DNA from: JBMOLK01 sp049325575 | GTDB lineage: Bacteria; Bacillota; Clostridia; Acetivibrionales; Acetivibrionaceae | Length of the DNA: 32,387 bases | Assembly (NCBI GenBank): GCA_049325575.1 | Contig: JBMOLK010000323.1 | Coordinates: 1-32,387 of the forward strand | Direction: 5' to 3' | Shown here: one piece after another, positions 14,914 through 22,890 of the stretch | Layout: every line of letters starts with the position of its first letter | Numbering within the stretch: the first letter of the stretch is position 1 | Made by a program: the position numbers and the translations under genes | Notes under the pieces: model-generated | What the model saw: the letters and a program-made list of their open reading frames with translations, nothing else | Database searches by the model: none | What the model was told of the DNA's origin: nothing

Positions 14914-15591
14914 ATGGGTAACAAAACAATAGCAGTTGCAATTGATGGACCTGCAGGTGCCGGTAAAAGCACTATCGCGAAGATTATTTCAAAAAAACTC
15001 AAAATTTTATACCTTGATACTGGGGCAATGTACAGAGCAGTGGCCCTAAAGGCTATAAGAGAGAACAAGGATACTAAGGATCGCGAAAAGCTTGCTATGC
15101 TTGTCAAAGATATAGATATAAAGGTTGTGTATGAAAATGATGAGCAGCAGATCTTCTTAGATGGTGAAAATGTAAGCGGGCTTATAAGATCACCGGAAGT
15201 TTCAATAGGTGCTTCCAATGTTGGAGTAATTCCGGAAGTAAGAGTTAAAATGGTTGAGCTCCAAAGGGAGATTGCTTCCTCTAATAGTGTAGTAATGGAC
15301 GGAAGAGATATAGGTACATATGTGTTACCGAAAGCTGAACTTAAGATTTTCTTAACCGCTTCGGTTGAGGTAAGAGCAAAAAGAAGATATAACGAACAGC
15401 TTTCTAAGGGCATTACAAATATAAGCCTTGAAGATGTAAAGAAAGATATTGAATATAGAGATAAAAATGACAGCAGCAGAGAGTTTGCACCTCTTTCAAA
15501 AGCATCTGATGCCGTTGAAATTGATACAACGGATATGACGATAGAGGATGTTGTCAATAAAATTTTGGGGTATGTAAAAAATTATGGGTAA
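14914..15591 (+). CDS. cmk: Cytidylate kinase
   Basis: Phosphorylates CMP and dCMP with ATP. The 225-residue protein has the P-loop IDGPAGAGKSTIAK near the N-terminus, DTGAMYRAVALKA (nucleotide-monophosphate binding), MDGRDIGTYVLP with the conserved arginine and aspartate, and a C-terminal lid region RRYNEQLSKG leading to DSSREFAPL. GGGAG lies 7 nt before ATG 14914. Its last eight bases overlap the start of plsC, so translation is coupled. The order cmk-plsC-ispH-rpsA is a classic Firmicute arrangement. Confidence 0.96.
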   Translation: MGNKTIAVAIDGPAGAGKSTIAKIISKKLKILYLDTGAMYRAVALKAIRENKDTKDREKLAMLVKDIDIKVVYENDEQQIFLDGENVSGLIRSPEVSIGASNVGVIPEVRVKMVELQREIASSNSVVMDGRDIGTYVLPKAELKIFLTASVEVRAKRRYNEQLSKGITNISLEDVKKDIEYRDKNDSSREFAPLSKASDAVEIDTTDMTIEDVVNKILGYVKNYG

Positions 15592-16174
15592 ACAAGTTGT
15601 TAGAACTATTGCGGCTATTTTCTTTTCTATTTTCTATAGGGTACAAATTAAAGGCAGAGAGCATATTCCCGAAAAAGGTGCTGCAGTACTATGTGCCAAT
15701 CATATCGGTGAATTGGACATGTTCTTCATTGGGTACAGAATCAAGCGGCTTGTTCGTTATATGGCCAAGGAAGAGCTTTTTAAGATTCCTTTATTAAGTC
15801 CCTTTATAAAATGGCTTGGAGCATTTCCAATCAAGAGAGGAAAAGCTGATGTTGAGGCAATCAAAACTGCTTTAAAGCTTCTTCAAGACGGCCATATTGT
15901 CGGTATTTTTCCTGAAGGTACAAGAATGAAGAAAAAGACGGGAAAAACAGTAAGAGTCAAGCCTGGAGCGGCACTTTTGGCACAGAAATCGGGTGCGCCC
16001 ATTCTTCCTGTGGCGGTATCGGGAAAATATAGGCCATTTAGCAAAATAAAAATTGTATTCGGAAAGCCATTTAGTCTTGATTTAGATAAAGATAAGAAAT
16101 ATACTAATAATGAGTTAGTCGAAGTAAGTGAAAATATAATGAAAAATGTGTATTCTCTTCTGGAGGAAAATTAG
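15584..16174 (+). CDS. plsC: 1-acyl-sn-glycerol-3-phosphate acyltransferase
   Basis: Adds the second acyl chain to lysophosphatidic acid, yielding phosphatidic acid at the membrane. The 196-residue protein carries the acyltransferase motifs NHxxxxD (H40 and D45 in ANHIGELDMFF), GAFPIKRG (79-86) and FPEGTR (109-114), and PILPVAVSG after it. The N-terminus (7-20) is mildly hydrophobic and may sit in the membrane interface. ATG 15584 lies inside the end of cmk (8-base overlap). It stops directly against the TTG start of ispH. Confidence 0.93.
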   Translation: MGKQVVRTIAAIFFSIFYRVQIKGREHIPEKGAAVLCANHIGELDMFFIGYRIKRLVRYMAKEELFKIPLLSPFIKWLGAFPIKRGKADVEAIKTALKLLQDGHIVGIFPEGTRMKKKTGKTVRVKPGAALLAQKSGAPILPVAVSGKYRPFSKIKIVFGKPFSLDLDKDKKYTNNELVEVSENIMKNVYSLLEEN

Positions 16175-18238
16175 TTGGAAATAATAGTTGCGAAATCAGC
16201 TGGATTCTGCTTTGGAGTAAGCAATGCAGTAAAGATGGTTTATAAACTTTTGGAAGACAGTAAGGATGTAATATACACATACGGCCCGATAATTCATAAT
16301 CCACAGGTCGTTGATAACCTTGACTCCAAAGGTGTTAGAAAAGTGGAAAATATCGATAAAATAGATTCCAGCGGACATATTGTTATAAGAGCACATGGTG
16401 TTACACCAGAAATATATAAAAAGATTAGCGATAAGGGGTTGGTTCTGGAAGATGCTACATGTCCATACGTAAAAAAAATACATAATCTTGTAGAAGAAAA
16501 AGTTAAAGAGGGCTACAAGATAATAATTGTAGGTGATAAAGATCATCCTGAAGTTATAGGGATAAATGGCTGGTGTAACAATAATGCATATATTGTTGAT
16601 AGTGTAGAAGAAGTGCAAAAGCTTGAACAAAGTGATGAAAAGGTTTGTGTGGTGGCACAGACAACAATAACTAAAGAAAAATGGGAAAAAATAAACGAAT
16701 GTATTAAAGAAAAATTTAAAAGTATTTTAAAATTTGATACAATATGCAGTGCAACCAGCAAAAGGCAAAGCGAAGCGGAAGAAATAGCTAAGAATGTGGA
16801 TATGATGATTGTAATCGGGGGTACAAACAGTTCAAATACCCAAAAGCTTTATGACATCTGTAAAAAGCATTGTGCTATGACTTTTAAAGTTGAGACTTCC
16901 GGTGACTTACCACCGGTAGACATAAAAAAAATTAAAAAAGTAGGTATTTCTGCCGGAGCTTCAACGCCGGACTGGGTAATTGAGGAGGTTATTAAAAAGA
17001 TGAGTGAATTAAACAATCAGGAAATGGTCGATGTTAAGGAAAAAGAAGGTGAAATGAATTTTGCCGATGCTTTTGAAAGTTCGTTTGTTAGAATACAAAC
17101 AGGAGATATTGTGAAAGGAAAAGTAATAGGCTTTAACAGCAACGAAGTATTCGTCGACCTGGGCTATAAAGCCGATGGTATAATACCTTTGGAAGAACTG
17201 ACTGATGAACCTGACTTTCAGATTTCAAAAGAAATCAAAGTAGGTGATGAAATTGAAGTTCTTGTTCAGAAGGTTAATGATGGTGAAGGTAATGTAAAGC
17301 TTTCCAAAAAGCAGGTAGATGCTATGAAATCCTGGGATGATATAGTGAAAGCTTTCGAAAACAAGACTCCTGTTAAGGCTATAGTAGTTGATGTTGTTAA
17401 TGGAGGAATAATTGCAAGTGCAAAAGGTGTTAGAATATTTGTGCCTGCATCGCAGGTAAGCGATAGATTTGTAAAGGAATTAAATGAATTCTTAAAGAAA
17501 ACCATAAATGTAAGGATTATTGAGTTTAATGAAAAGAAGCGCAAGTTAGTCGGTTCTGCCAGAGTGATTATTGAAGAGGAAAAAGCAGGCCTTGCAGACA
17601 ATACATGGAATAACATTGAAGTTGGCAACGTTTATACCGGTACAGTGAAGAGTTTGACAGACTTTGGAGCTTTCGTTGATATAGGTGGTGTGGACGGGCT
17701 TATTCACATCTCAGAACTATCCTGGTCAAGGGTAAAACACCCGTCACAGGTTTTAAAGGTTGGAGACAGTGTACAGGTAAGTGTTTTGGAATTCGATAAG
17801 GCTAAGAAGAAGGTAGCTTTAGGCTACAGGAAAAAAGAAGATAGTCCTTGGTATAAAGCTTCACAGAAGTACAATGTGGGTGATGTGGTAAATGTGAAGG
17901 TTCTGCGCTTTGCTCCCTTTGGAGTTTTCGTCGAACTGGAAGAAGGTGTAGACGGGCTTGTTCATATATCCCAGATTTCAAACAAGAGACTTGCAAAGGC
18001 TGAAGATGTATTGCAGGCAGGTATGAAGGTAGATGCAAAAATTGTTGAGATGGATATTGAGAACAAGAAAATAAGCCTTAGTATTAAGGAGGTAAATCCT
18101 ATAGATCCGGTTGCTTCAGAAGAACCAGTTAAAAAAGGTACTTCCGGTGATGCTGGAGAAAAAGCCGATAAGATTGAAGAGACTACAGAGCATAAAGAAG
18201 ATATGAGTGTTACATTGGGAGATTTAATGGGAAAATAA
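16175..18238 (+). CDS. ispH: Bifunctional HMBPP reductase (IspH) / ribosomal protein S1 fusion
   Basis: A 687-residue fusion. Residues 1 to about 285 are IspH, which reduces HMBPP to IPP and DMAPP in the MEP pathway. The cluster cysteines C12 (SAGFCFGV), C96 (DATCPYVKK) and C191 (DTICSATSKRQ) are present, with H41, H74, H124 and the proton-donor E126 in DHPEVIG. After a Glu/Lys-rich linker come four S1 RNA-binding repeats (about 306-376, 390-455, 480-550, 568-638); repeats 3 and 4 are the most canonical (TGTVKSLTDFGAFVDIGGVD; FGVFVELEEGVDGLVHISQI). This fusion is known in clostridia, so it is not an assembly error. The start is TTG 16175, abutting the plsC stop, with GGAGG about 9 nt upstream. 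Confidence 0.96.
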   Translation: MEIIVAKSAGFCFGVSNAVKMVYKLLEDSKDVIYTYGPIIHNPQVVDNLDSKGVRKVENIDKIDSSGHIVIRAHGVTPEIYKKISDKGLVLEDATCPYVKKIHNLVEEKVKEGYKIIIVGDKDHPEVIGINGWCNNNAYIVDSVEEVQKLEQSDEKVCVVAQTTITKEKWEKINECIKEKFKSILKFDTICSATSKRQSEAEEIAKNVDMMIVIGGTNSSNTQKLYDICKKHCAMTFKVETSGDLPPVDIKKIKKVGISAGASTPDWVIEEVIKKMSELNNQEMVDVKEKEGEMNFADAFESSFVRIQTGDIVKGKVIGFNSNEVFVDLGYKADGIIPLEELTDEPDFQISKEIKVGDEIEVLVQKVNDGEGNVKLSKKQVDAMKSWDDIVKAFENKTPVKAIVVDVVNGGIIASAKGVRIFVPASQVSDRFVKELNEFLKKTINVRIIEFNEKKRKLVGSARVIIEEEKAGLADNTWNNIEVGNVYTGTVKSLTDFGAFVDIGGVDGLIHISELSWSRVKHPSQVLKVGDSVQVSVLEFDKAKKKVALGYRKKEDSPWYKASQKYNVGDVVNVKVLRFAPFGVFVELEEGVDGLVHISQISNKRLAKAEDVLQAGMKVDAKIVEMDIENKKISLSIKEVNPIDPVASEEPVKKGTSGDAGEKADKIEETTEHKEDMSVTLGDLMGK

Positions 18239-18317
18239 TAACCTCCAGGTAACATTATGAAAGACTGGAAATTTGTAATGTTAAAAAGCACTAGATTATA
18301 ATTGATTATATTAATAA

Positions 18318-18352
18318 AATCGGGCACTCTTTTTAGGGATGTCCGATTTTTT
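18318..18352 (+). terminator. Rho-independent terminator after ispH-rpsA
   Basis: AATCGGGCA (18318-18326) pairs with TGTCCGATT (18340-18348), with one G-U pair, followed directly by TTTT. It closes the hutP-to-ispH operon about 80 bases past the stop. Confidence 0.88.
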
Positions 18353-18471
18353 ACATAAGTTACTATTTTGGTGAAAACATGATAAATTTATATAAGAAAT
18401 TGAGAAAACACGAGCATATCTAAAATAAATTAAGTAAAGGAAGAAATATAAAAAAAATTACGAAAAAGCTA

Positions 18472-18528
18472 TTGACTTTTAGTATAAACGTGCTACAATA
18501 GTTTCTGTTGAAATTCGCTAGATTTCAA
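18472..18528 (+). promoter_or_regulatory. speD promoter and 5' stem-loop
   Basis: TTGACT (18472-18477) and TACAAT (18494-18499) are 16 bp apart, with an extended TGC before the -10. Just downstream, TTGAAAT (18508-18514) pairs with ATTTCAA (18522-18528), so the mRNA would start with a stem-loop. The rest of the 338-base gap before speD is AT-rich, with no gene seen. Confidence 0.55.
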
Positions 18529-18576
18529 ATTAAAGAAAGGTTGTTGATATTTTTATAAACTGGAGGAGGAAATGAA

Positions 18577-18951
18577 ATGAATACTTTGGGCCGTCATATT
18601 TTGGCAGAGATTTATGGGTGCGATGCTGCCATACTTAATAATCGCAATATGATTGAAAAAATTATGGTTGAATCTGCTCTTGAAGCTGGAGCTGAAGTAA
18701 GGGAAGTAGCATTCCATAAATTCAGTCCGCAGGGAGTAAGTGGCGTAGTAGTGATTTCAGAGTCCCATTTAGCAATTCATACATGGCCGGAATTGGGATA
18801 TGCAGCAGTAGATGTTTTTACATGCGGAGATAAAGTAAATCCATGGGATGCTTGCAATTACTTAACAGAAAAGTTTAACGCCAAGCATATGACTGCAACC
18901 GAGGTGAAACGAGGAATTTTCGAAGAACCTGTTAAAGTTGCAAATTTATAG
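18577..18951 (+). CDS. speD: S-adenosylmethionine decarboxylase proenzyme
   Basis: Makes decarboxylated SAM, the aminopropyl donor for SpeE. The 124-residue proenzyme belongs to the small class found in Thermotoga, Bacillus and clostridia. Autocleavage between E62 and S63 (SESHLAIHTWPE) creates the pyruvoyl group. H68 and C83 (FTCGD) sit exactly where the processing and catalytic residues are in the Thermotoga enzyme. A strong GGAGGAGG precedes ATG 18577. It has its own promoter and terminator, about 16 kb from speE-speB, so the polyamine genes here are separately controlled. Confidence 0.96.
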   Translation: MNTLGRHILAEIYGCDAAILNNRNMIEKIMVESALEAGAEVREVAFHKFSPQGVSGVVVISESHLAIHTWPELGYAAVDVFTCGDKVNPWDACNYLTEKFNAKHMTATEVKRGIFEEPVKVANL

Positions 18952-18977
18952 TTAATTATTTATATAGATTTTGTCAA

Positions 18978-19012
18978 AAGCGTGCAATTGAGAGTGCACG
19001 CTTCGTTTATTT
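18978..19012 (+). terminator. Rho-independent terminator after speD
   Basis: AAGCGTGCA (18978-18986) pairs perfectly with TGCACGCTT (18995-19003) around an 8-base loop, followed by CGTTTATTT. Confidence 0.85.
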
Positions 19013-19050
19013 GGAGTACAATTGTATTATTCTTTATTTTTAGCTAATAC

Positions 19051-19061
19051 TATGCTAAAAT
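19051..19061 (+). promoter_or_regulatory. Possible extended -10 promoter of ndk
   Basis: TATGCTAAAAT carries an extended -10 (TG one base before TAAAAT at 19056-19061). No good -35 is present; only TTTATT lies at the right distance. Confidence 0.35.
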
Positions 19062-19121
19062 AGTGGTGATTAAGTCTTATTATTTGGGTGGTACCTTATG
19101 TCAGAATTTAAAGGAGCAGAT

Positions 19122-19529
19122 ATGGAAAGAACTCTTGTTATTTTAAAACCTGACTCTGTAAGGAGAAAATTAGTTGGCGAAATCGTTTCAAGGTTTGAGA
19201 AAAAAGGCCTTACAATTACCCATATAAAGATGATGAGTATTGATAAAAAAGTGGCATATGAACATTATGCACATGTAAGAAGTGAACCGATTTTCGAAGA
19301 TATGATAGACTTTATTACTTCAGGACCGGTTGTTGCAATGATAATTACCGGTGAAAAGGTTATAGAGATGATAAGAAGCATGATAGGCAAGACAAGTTCT
19401 TTTGATTCCCTACCTGGTACTATTAGAGGAGATTATGGTTCGCATCGCTTTGAAAATTTAATACATGCATCCGATTCTGTTGGAAGTGCAGAAATAGAAA
19501 TAAAGAGGTTTTTTCCGGAATTAAGTTAG
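19122..19529 (+). CDS. ndk: Nucleoside diphosphate kinase
   Basis: Balances (d)NTP pools by transferring the gamma-phosphate through a phospho-histidine. The 135-residue protein starts MERTLVILKPDSV (the lysine contacts phosphate). The active-site histidine is H115 in NLIHASDS, with the conserved PGTIRGDYG just before it; the classic Gly after the His is replaced by Ala. ATG 19122 is favoured because AAGGAG lies 5 nt upstream. An in-frame ATG at 19098 would add eight residues that fall outside the normal family start. Length and motifs are standard. The next gene, cheR, follows after 80 bases. Confidence 0.93.
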   Translation: MERTLVILKPDSVRRKLVGEIVSRFEKKGLTITHIKMMSIDKKVAYEHYAHVRSEPIFEDMIDFITSGPVVAMIITGEKVIEMIRSMIGKTSSFDSLPGTIRGDYGSHRFENLIHASDSVGSAEIEIKRFFPELS

Positions 19530-19609
19530 TATTTACATACCTGGCTTCAAAAGTAAACTGGACAGCAGCTCTTGTAATTATTACCTAAAAGAAATGGAGA
19601 AAAGCCCTT

Positions 19610-20392
19610 ATGATAATGGATTATGAAGGCTTTAAAAGAGAAATCTTTAAGTTGACAGGGATAGACCTCGGTTCTTATAAAGAAAAGCAAATGAAAAGAA
19701 GACTTGATTCTTTAATAAGCAAAAATAATTTCAACGGTTATGAACCCTATGTTAATGCACTTAAAGTTGACCCGAAATTATATCAAGAGTTTATCAACTA
19801 CATGACAATTAATGTTTCGGAGTTTTACAGAAACCCTGAGCAGTGGCAGAAACTAAAAAACACTATTCTTCCTTTCCTTTTAGAAAAGAACAAGAGTTTA
19901 AAGATCTGGAGTGCTGCCTGCTCTAGCGGAGATGAGCCTTATACTCTTGCCATGATTTTAAATGAATTTATGCCCCTAAAAAGCATAAAGTTAATAGCTA
20001 CAGACATAGATAAGGAAATTCTCATTAGAGCAAAAAACGGAGTTTATAATGATAAAAGTCTGGTAAATCTCCCTAAGGAATATCTTGATAAATACTTTGT
20101 GAGGGACGGCAGCTTTTACTCCATAAGTGAAGAAGTTAAAAACTGCATCGAGTTTAAGCACCACAACCTGTTAGCTGATGAATATCCACAGAACTGCGAC
20201 TTGATTGTATGTAGAAATGTACTTATTTATTTTACAGAAGAAGCTAAGGTAGAAATTTATAAAAAGTTCAATAAATCGCTAAAAGTTGGAGGAGTTTTAT
20301 TTGTTGGCAGCACGGAACAGATAATACTATACAATAACTACAGTTTTAAACCGATACAAACTTTCTTTTATCAGAAGGAGAAGGATTTATAG
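19610..20392 (+). CDS. cheR: Chemoreceptor methyltransferase CheR
   Basis: Methylates glutamates of chemoreceptors with SAM for adaptation. The 260-residue protein has the CheR N-terminal helical domain (about 1-75, with MKRRLDSLISKNNFNGY) and a SAM-binding Rossmann domain beginning LKIWSAACSSGDEPYTLAMI (98-116). ATDID (130-134) and LIVCRNVLIYF (about 199-209) complete the cofactor site, and VNFYRNP is represented by NVSEFYRNP (68-76). GGAGA lies 9 nt before ATG 19610. It is separate from a che operon, but the window also encodes an MCP, its likely class of substrate. Confidence 0.94.
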   Translation: MIMDYEGFKREIFKLTGIDLGSYKEKQMKRRLDSLISKNNFNGYEPYVNALKVDPKLYQEFINYMTINVSEFYRNPEQWQKLKNTILPFLLEKNKSLKIWSAACSSGDEPYTLAMILNEFMPLKSIKLIATDIDKEILIRAKNGVYNDKSLVNLPKEYLDKYFVRDGSFYSISEEVKNCIEFKHHNLLADEYPQNCDLIVCRNVLIYFTEEAKVEIYKKFNKSLKVGGVLFVGSTEQIILYNNYSFKPIQTFFYQKEKDL

Positions 20393-20430
20393 AGAAAGTT
20401 AAGAGAAAAAGTAGTGGAATGGAGATTAGC

Positions 20431-20586
20431 ATGATTAAAAGAATAATGGCATGGATTCTATTAGCAGGTTTTGTATTTCTACTGCTGAACATAACCCTGC
20501 TGAAAATTCAATGGGGTATCAGTTTGGCTTTATATGCAGTGATAGCAGTTTTGTATTTCTTGTTCTTTGTAGTTAAAAAACAGTAG
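20431..20586 (+). CDS. Small hydrophobic protein, two predicted membrane helices
   Basis: A 51-residue ORF (MIKRIMAWILLAGFVFLLLN, then ITLLKIQWGISLALYAVIAV and a basic end VVKKQ). Two hydrophobic stretches (about 6-24 and 29-47) separated by a short polar turn would form a helical hairpin with both ends basic and therefore cytoplasmic. GGAG lies 6 nt before the ATG, and it starts 38 bases after the cheR stop. I know no family. The good ribosome-binding site and intact membrane pattern argue that it is real, but it is too short to be sure. Confidence 0.55.
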   Translation: MIKRIMAWILLAGFVFLLLNITLLKIQWGISLALYAVIAVLYFLFFVVKKQ

Positions 20587-20601
20587 ACAGGCAAAAGTAT
20601 A

Positions 20602-20645
20602 AAAAACCATTTCCAGTTAATACTATATTACTGGAGGTGGTTTTT
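20602..20645 (+). promoter_or_regulatory. 16-bp hairpin that includes the next gene's ribosome-binding site
   Basis: AAAAACCATTTCCAGT (20602-20617) pairs along its full length with ACTGGAGGTGGTTTTT (20630-20645), with two G-U pairs and a 12-base loop. The 3' arm ends in TTTTT, so it resembles a bidirectional intrinsic terminator for the upstream genes. The same arm contains GGAGG (20633-20637), the only ribosome-binding site for the YkuS-like gene. Confidence 0.7.
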
Positions 20646-20924
20646 ATAGTAGTAGCAGTTCAAAGTGGATTGGACAGCATAAAGAAAGGTTTAAAGGAAA
20701 GAGGTTTTGATGTAGTGGAACTGGAAAGCTACGGTTATCCTATAGACGCCATTGTCTACGAAGGGAACTCTTTTCAGATTTCTCATGTATCAAGTAACAA
20801 TATGCCGGAGATGACCATGGGTAAAAGGGTTAACTATGGTGTATTCATTGTTAATTCACTGGGTAAAAGTATAGATGAAATAGAAGATATGTTAAGAACA
20901 AGGTATTATAGTCCTCTTTTTTAG
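20637..20924 (+). CDS. YkuS/UPF0180-like small protein
   Basis: A protein of about 92-95 residues with a single alpha/beta pattern: VVAVQSGLDSIKKGLKERGF, VVELE, then DAIVYEGNSF and finally YGVFIVNSLGKSIDEIEDML. This layout (strand, helix, strand with a C-terminal NxxGKSxxEIxxML helix) resembles the YkuS/UPF0180 family of Firmicutes, whose function is unknown. The start is unusual. The only standard start in frame, GTG 20637, overlaps the GGAGG. The codon at proper spacing (8 nt) is ATA at 20646, which would give (M)VVAVQSGL, as expected for the family. The ribosome-binding site lies inside a stable hairpin, suggesting translational control. Coordinates use the GTG. Confidence 0.7.
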   Translation: MVFIVVAVQSGLDSIKKGLKERGFDVVELESYGYPIDAIVYEGNSFQISHVSSNNMPEMTMGKRVNYGVFIVNSLGKSIDEIEDMLRTRYYSPLF

Positions 20925-20932
20925 AGATAGCA

Positions 20933-21020
20933 AACTTAGAGATAAACATATGATTCACTTAAGCCTAATTGATTCAAATGGCTTGCTCATCTTGTTTATC
21001 TACTTTTACAGTTGGATCTC
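20933..21020 (+). repeat. Intergenic imperfect palindromic repeat, copy C
   Basis: GATAAACATATGATTC on the left and TTGTTTATCTACTTTTACAG on the right flank a central stem AAGCC / GGCTT enclosing ATTG-ATT-CAAAT. The element ends 33 bases before the iscR promoter -35 box. Compared with copy D, both sides of the central stem differ together (AAGCC/GGCTT against CCGCT/GGCGG). Confidence 0.8.
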
Positions 21021-21052
21021 TTTAGATATGGTAAACTTTGAGCACAAAATTA

Positions 21053-21081
21053 TTGACAAACATTTCACTAAGTGCTAATCT
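21053..21081 (+). promoter_or_regulatory. Sigma-A type promoter of the iscR operon
   Basis: TTGACA (21053-21058, perfect) and TAATCT (21076-21081) are 17 bp apart. The predicted start near 21088 places the operator-like palindrome in the first transcribed bases. Confidence 0.65.
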
Positions 21082-21090
21082 TATGATGTG

Positions 21091-21115
21091 AATACCGAGT
21101 AATACACTTGGAATT
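21091..21115 (+). promoter_or_regulatory. Probable IscR operator
   Basis: AATACCGAGT (21091-21100), AATAC, ACTTGGAATT (21106-21115): eight of ten positions are palindromic. It lies immediately downstream of the iscR -10 box, where binding would block transcription. Size, symmetry and position fit an Rrf2/IscR autoregulatory site. Confidence 0.6.
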
Positions 21116-21130
21116 GGGGGACTATAGCTA

Positions 21131-21580
21131 ATGAAGTTATCAACTAAAGGCAGATATGGAGTTAAAGCCATGCTTGACCTGGCACTTCACAATGAAGAAG
21201 GACCTGTTGCTTTAAAAAGTATTGCAGAAAGACAGGATATTTCGGAAAACTATTTGGAGCAGCTGTTCGCTACACTGCGCAAAGCGGGGCATGTTAAGAG
21301 CATAAGAGGTGCCCAGGGAGGCTACATACTGGCGCAAGACCCTGAAATGGTTACAATCGGTTCAATTCTTAGGACGCTGGAGGGTTCGTTGGCACCTGTC
21401 GAATGCGTAGTTGAAGAGGACCCGTTAAAGTGTGCAAGAGAAGAAGGCTGTGTTACAAAGATCATATGGCAAAGAATAAGGGATAAGGTTAATGAGGTTG
21501 TAGATTCCATTACACTGGCTGATTTGATTGAGGAATATAGAAAACTAAGCAACAATGATGGTTACATATTCCATATTTAA
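21131..21580 (+). CDS. iscR: Rrf2-family Fe-S cluster regulator IscR
   Basis: A 149-residue transcriptional regulator with the Rrf2 winged helix (MKLSTKGRYGVKAMLDLA; recognition region ISENYLEQLFATLRKAG; wing SIRGAQGGYIL). The three cluster-ligand cysteines C92, C101 and C107 (ECVVEEDPLKCAREEGC) are present, so it can hold a [2Fe-2S] cluster and sense Fe-S status. It is transcribed ahead of iscS, iscU and mnmA, as in many clostridia, and a palindrome over its start region suggests autorepression. GGGGGA lies about 10 nt before ATG 21131. Confidence 0.93.
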   Translation: MKLSTKGRYGVKAMLDLALHNEEGPVALKSIAERQDISENYLEQLFATLRKAGHVKSIRGAQGGYILAQDPEMVTIGSILRTLEGSLAPVECVVEEDPLKCAREEGCVTKIIWQRIRDKVNEVVDSITLADLIEEYRKLSNNDGYIFHI

Positions 21581-21699
21581 CACGAATTAGCCATATATAA
21601 ATCCTACAAAATTAGTATATTTTAATGTTTTGATAAAGCTGTTTAGGGAATAAATAAGAGTAAATTATTATACATTTTATTAAGTAAGGAGTACGGGAT

Positions 21700-22890
21700 A
21701 TGAATGACAAACTAATATACCTGGATCACGCTGCTACAACACCTGTTAGTCCGGAAGTTCTTGAAGCAATGCTTCCTTATTTTACTGAAAAGTTTGGAAA
21801 TGCTTCATCAATATATTCTATCGGAAGAGAAAGTAAAAAAGCTATTGAGGAAGCAAGGGAAAAGGTTGCAAAAGCCATAGGTGCTCAAGCAAGGGAAATA
21901 TTTTTTACGGGTTCCGGAACAGAGGCAGACAATTGGGCGATAAAGGGTGTGGCCTATGCCAATAGAAGTAAAGGAAATCATATAATAACTACAAATATAG
22001 AGCATCATGCTGTTTTGCATACCTGTCAATATTTAGAGAGTGACGGATTTGAGGTGACATATCTGCCAGTGGACGAGAACGGTCTTGTTTCACCCCAGCA
22101 GATACTGGAAGCGATAAAACCAAATACCATACTAATTACTATAATGTTTGCAAACAATGAAATTGGCACAATACAGCCTATTGGAGAGATAGGCAAGATA
22201 GCAAGAGAAAAGGGCATATATTTTCACACTGATGCTGTACAAGCAGTTGGAAATGTTCATATAAATGTAGTTGATCTCAGTGTAGACCTTCTATCGCTGT
22301 CATCACATAAGTTTTATGGACCTAAAGGTGTTGGAGCCTTATATGTCAGAAAGGGAGTCAAGGTGACATCATTTTTGCATGGAGGAGCCCAGGAAAGAGG
22401 CAGAAGGGCAAGTACTGAAAATATTGCAGGTATAGTAGGATTGGGAAAAGCTGTAGAGCATGCTTCACAAAATATTGACGAGCACAACAAAAAACTGGTA
22501 GACTTAAGGGATAGAACAATCGAAGAGGTTATGAAAAAGATACCTTTTGTTAAGCTTAACGGTGACAGGAGTAAAAGGCTTCCTGGAAACGTTAATTTTT
22601 CATTTGAGTTTATAGAGGGTGAATCATTGTTATTAATGCTTGATATGAAGGGTATAGCTGCTTCCAGTGGATCTGCTTGTACATCAGGTTCGCTGGACCC
22701 TTCACACGTACTTCTGGCAATAGGTCTTCCTCATGAGATTGCCCACGGGTCACTTAGGATAACCTTTGGAGTGGAGAATACTCACGAGGACATAGATTAC
22801 CTTATGGAAGTATTACCTATGATTGTTGAGAGACTAAGGGAAATGTCTCCTTTATATGAAAAAGTGAAAAGAGGGAAACAATATGTATAG
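21700..22890 (+). CDS. iscS: Cysteine desulfurase (IscS/NifS)
   Basis: A PLP enzyme that takes sulfur from cysteine for Fe-S clusters and thiolated tRNA. The 396-residue protein opens IYLDHAATTPVSPEVLEAML. The PLP lysine is K204 in SSHKFYGPKG, with HTDAVQ (176-181) before it. The active-site cysteine is C327 in SSGSACTSGSLDPSHVL, the group-I loop. AAGGAG lies about 9 nt before ATG 21700. It overlaps iscU by eight bases, so the two are translated together. Group-I features and the iscU partner favour IscS/NifS over SufS. Confidence 0.95.
   Translation: MNDKLIYLDHAATTPVSPEVLEAMLPYFTEKFGNASSIYSIGRESKKAIEEAREKVAKAIGAQAREIFFTGSGTEADNWAIKGVAYANRSKGNHIITTNIEHHAVLHTCQYLESDGFEVTYLPVDENGLVSPQQILEAIKPNTILITIMFANNEIGTIQPIGEIGKIAREKGIYFHTDAVQAVGNVHINVVDLSVDLLSLSSHKFYGPKGVGALYVRKGVKVTSFLHGGAQERGRRASTENIAGIVGLGKAVEHASQNIDEHNKKLVDLRDRTIEEVMKKIPFVKLNGDRSKRLPGNVNFSFEFIEGESLLLMLDMKGIAASSGSACTSGSLDPSHVLLAIGLPHEIAHGSLRITFGVENTHEDIDYLMEVLPMIVERLREMSPLYEKVKRGKQYV

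Noticed and set aside
16196..16630. A 144-codon minus-strand frame opposite ispH
   Set aside because: It is opposite the conserved IspH domain, has an odd Tyr/Asn/Ile-rich composition and no start signal.
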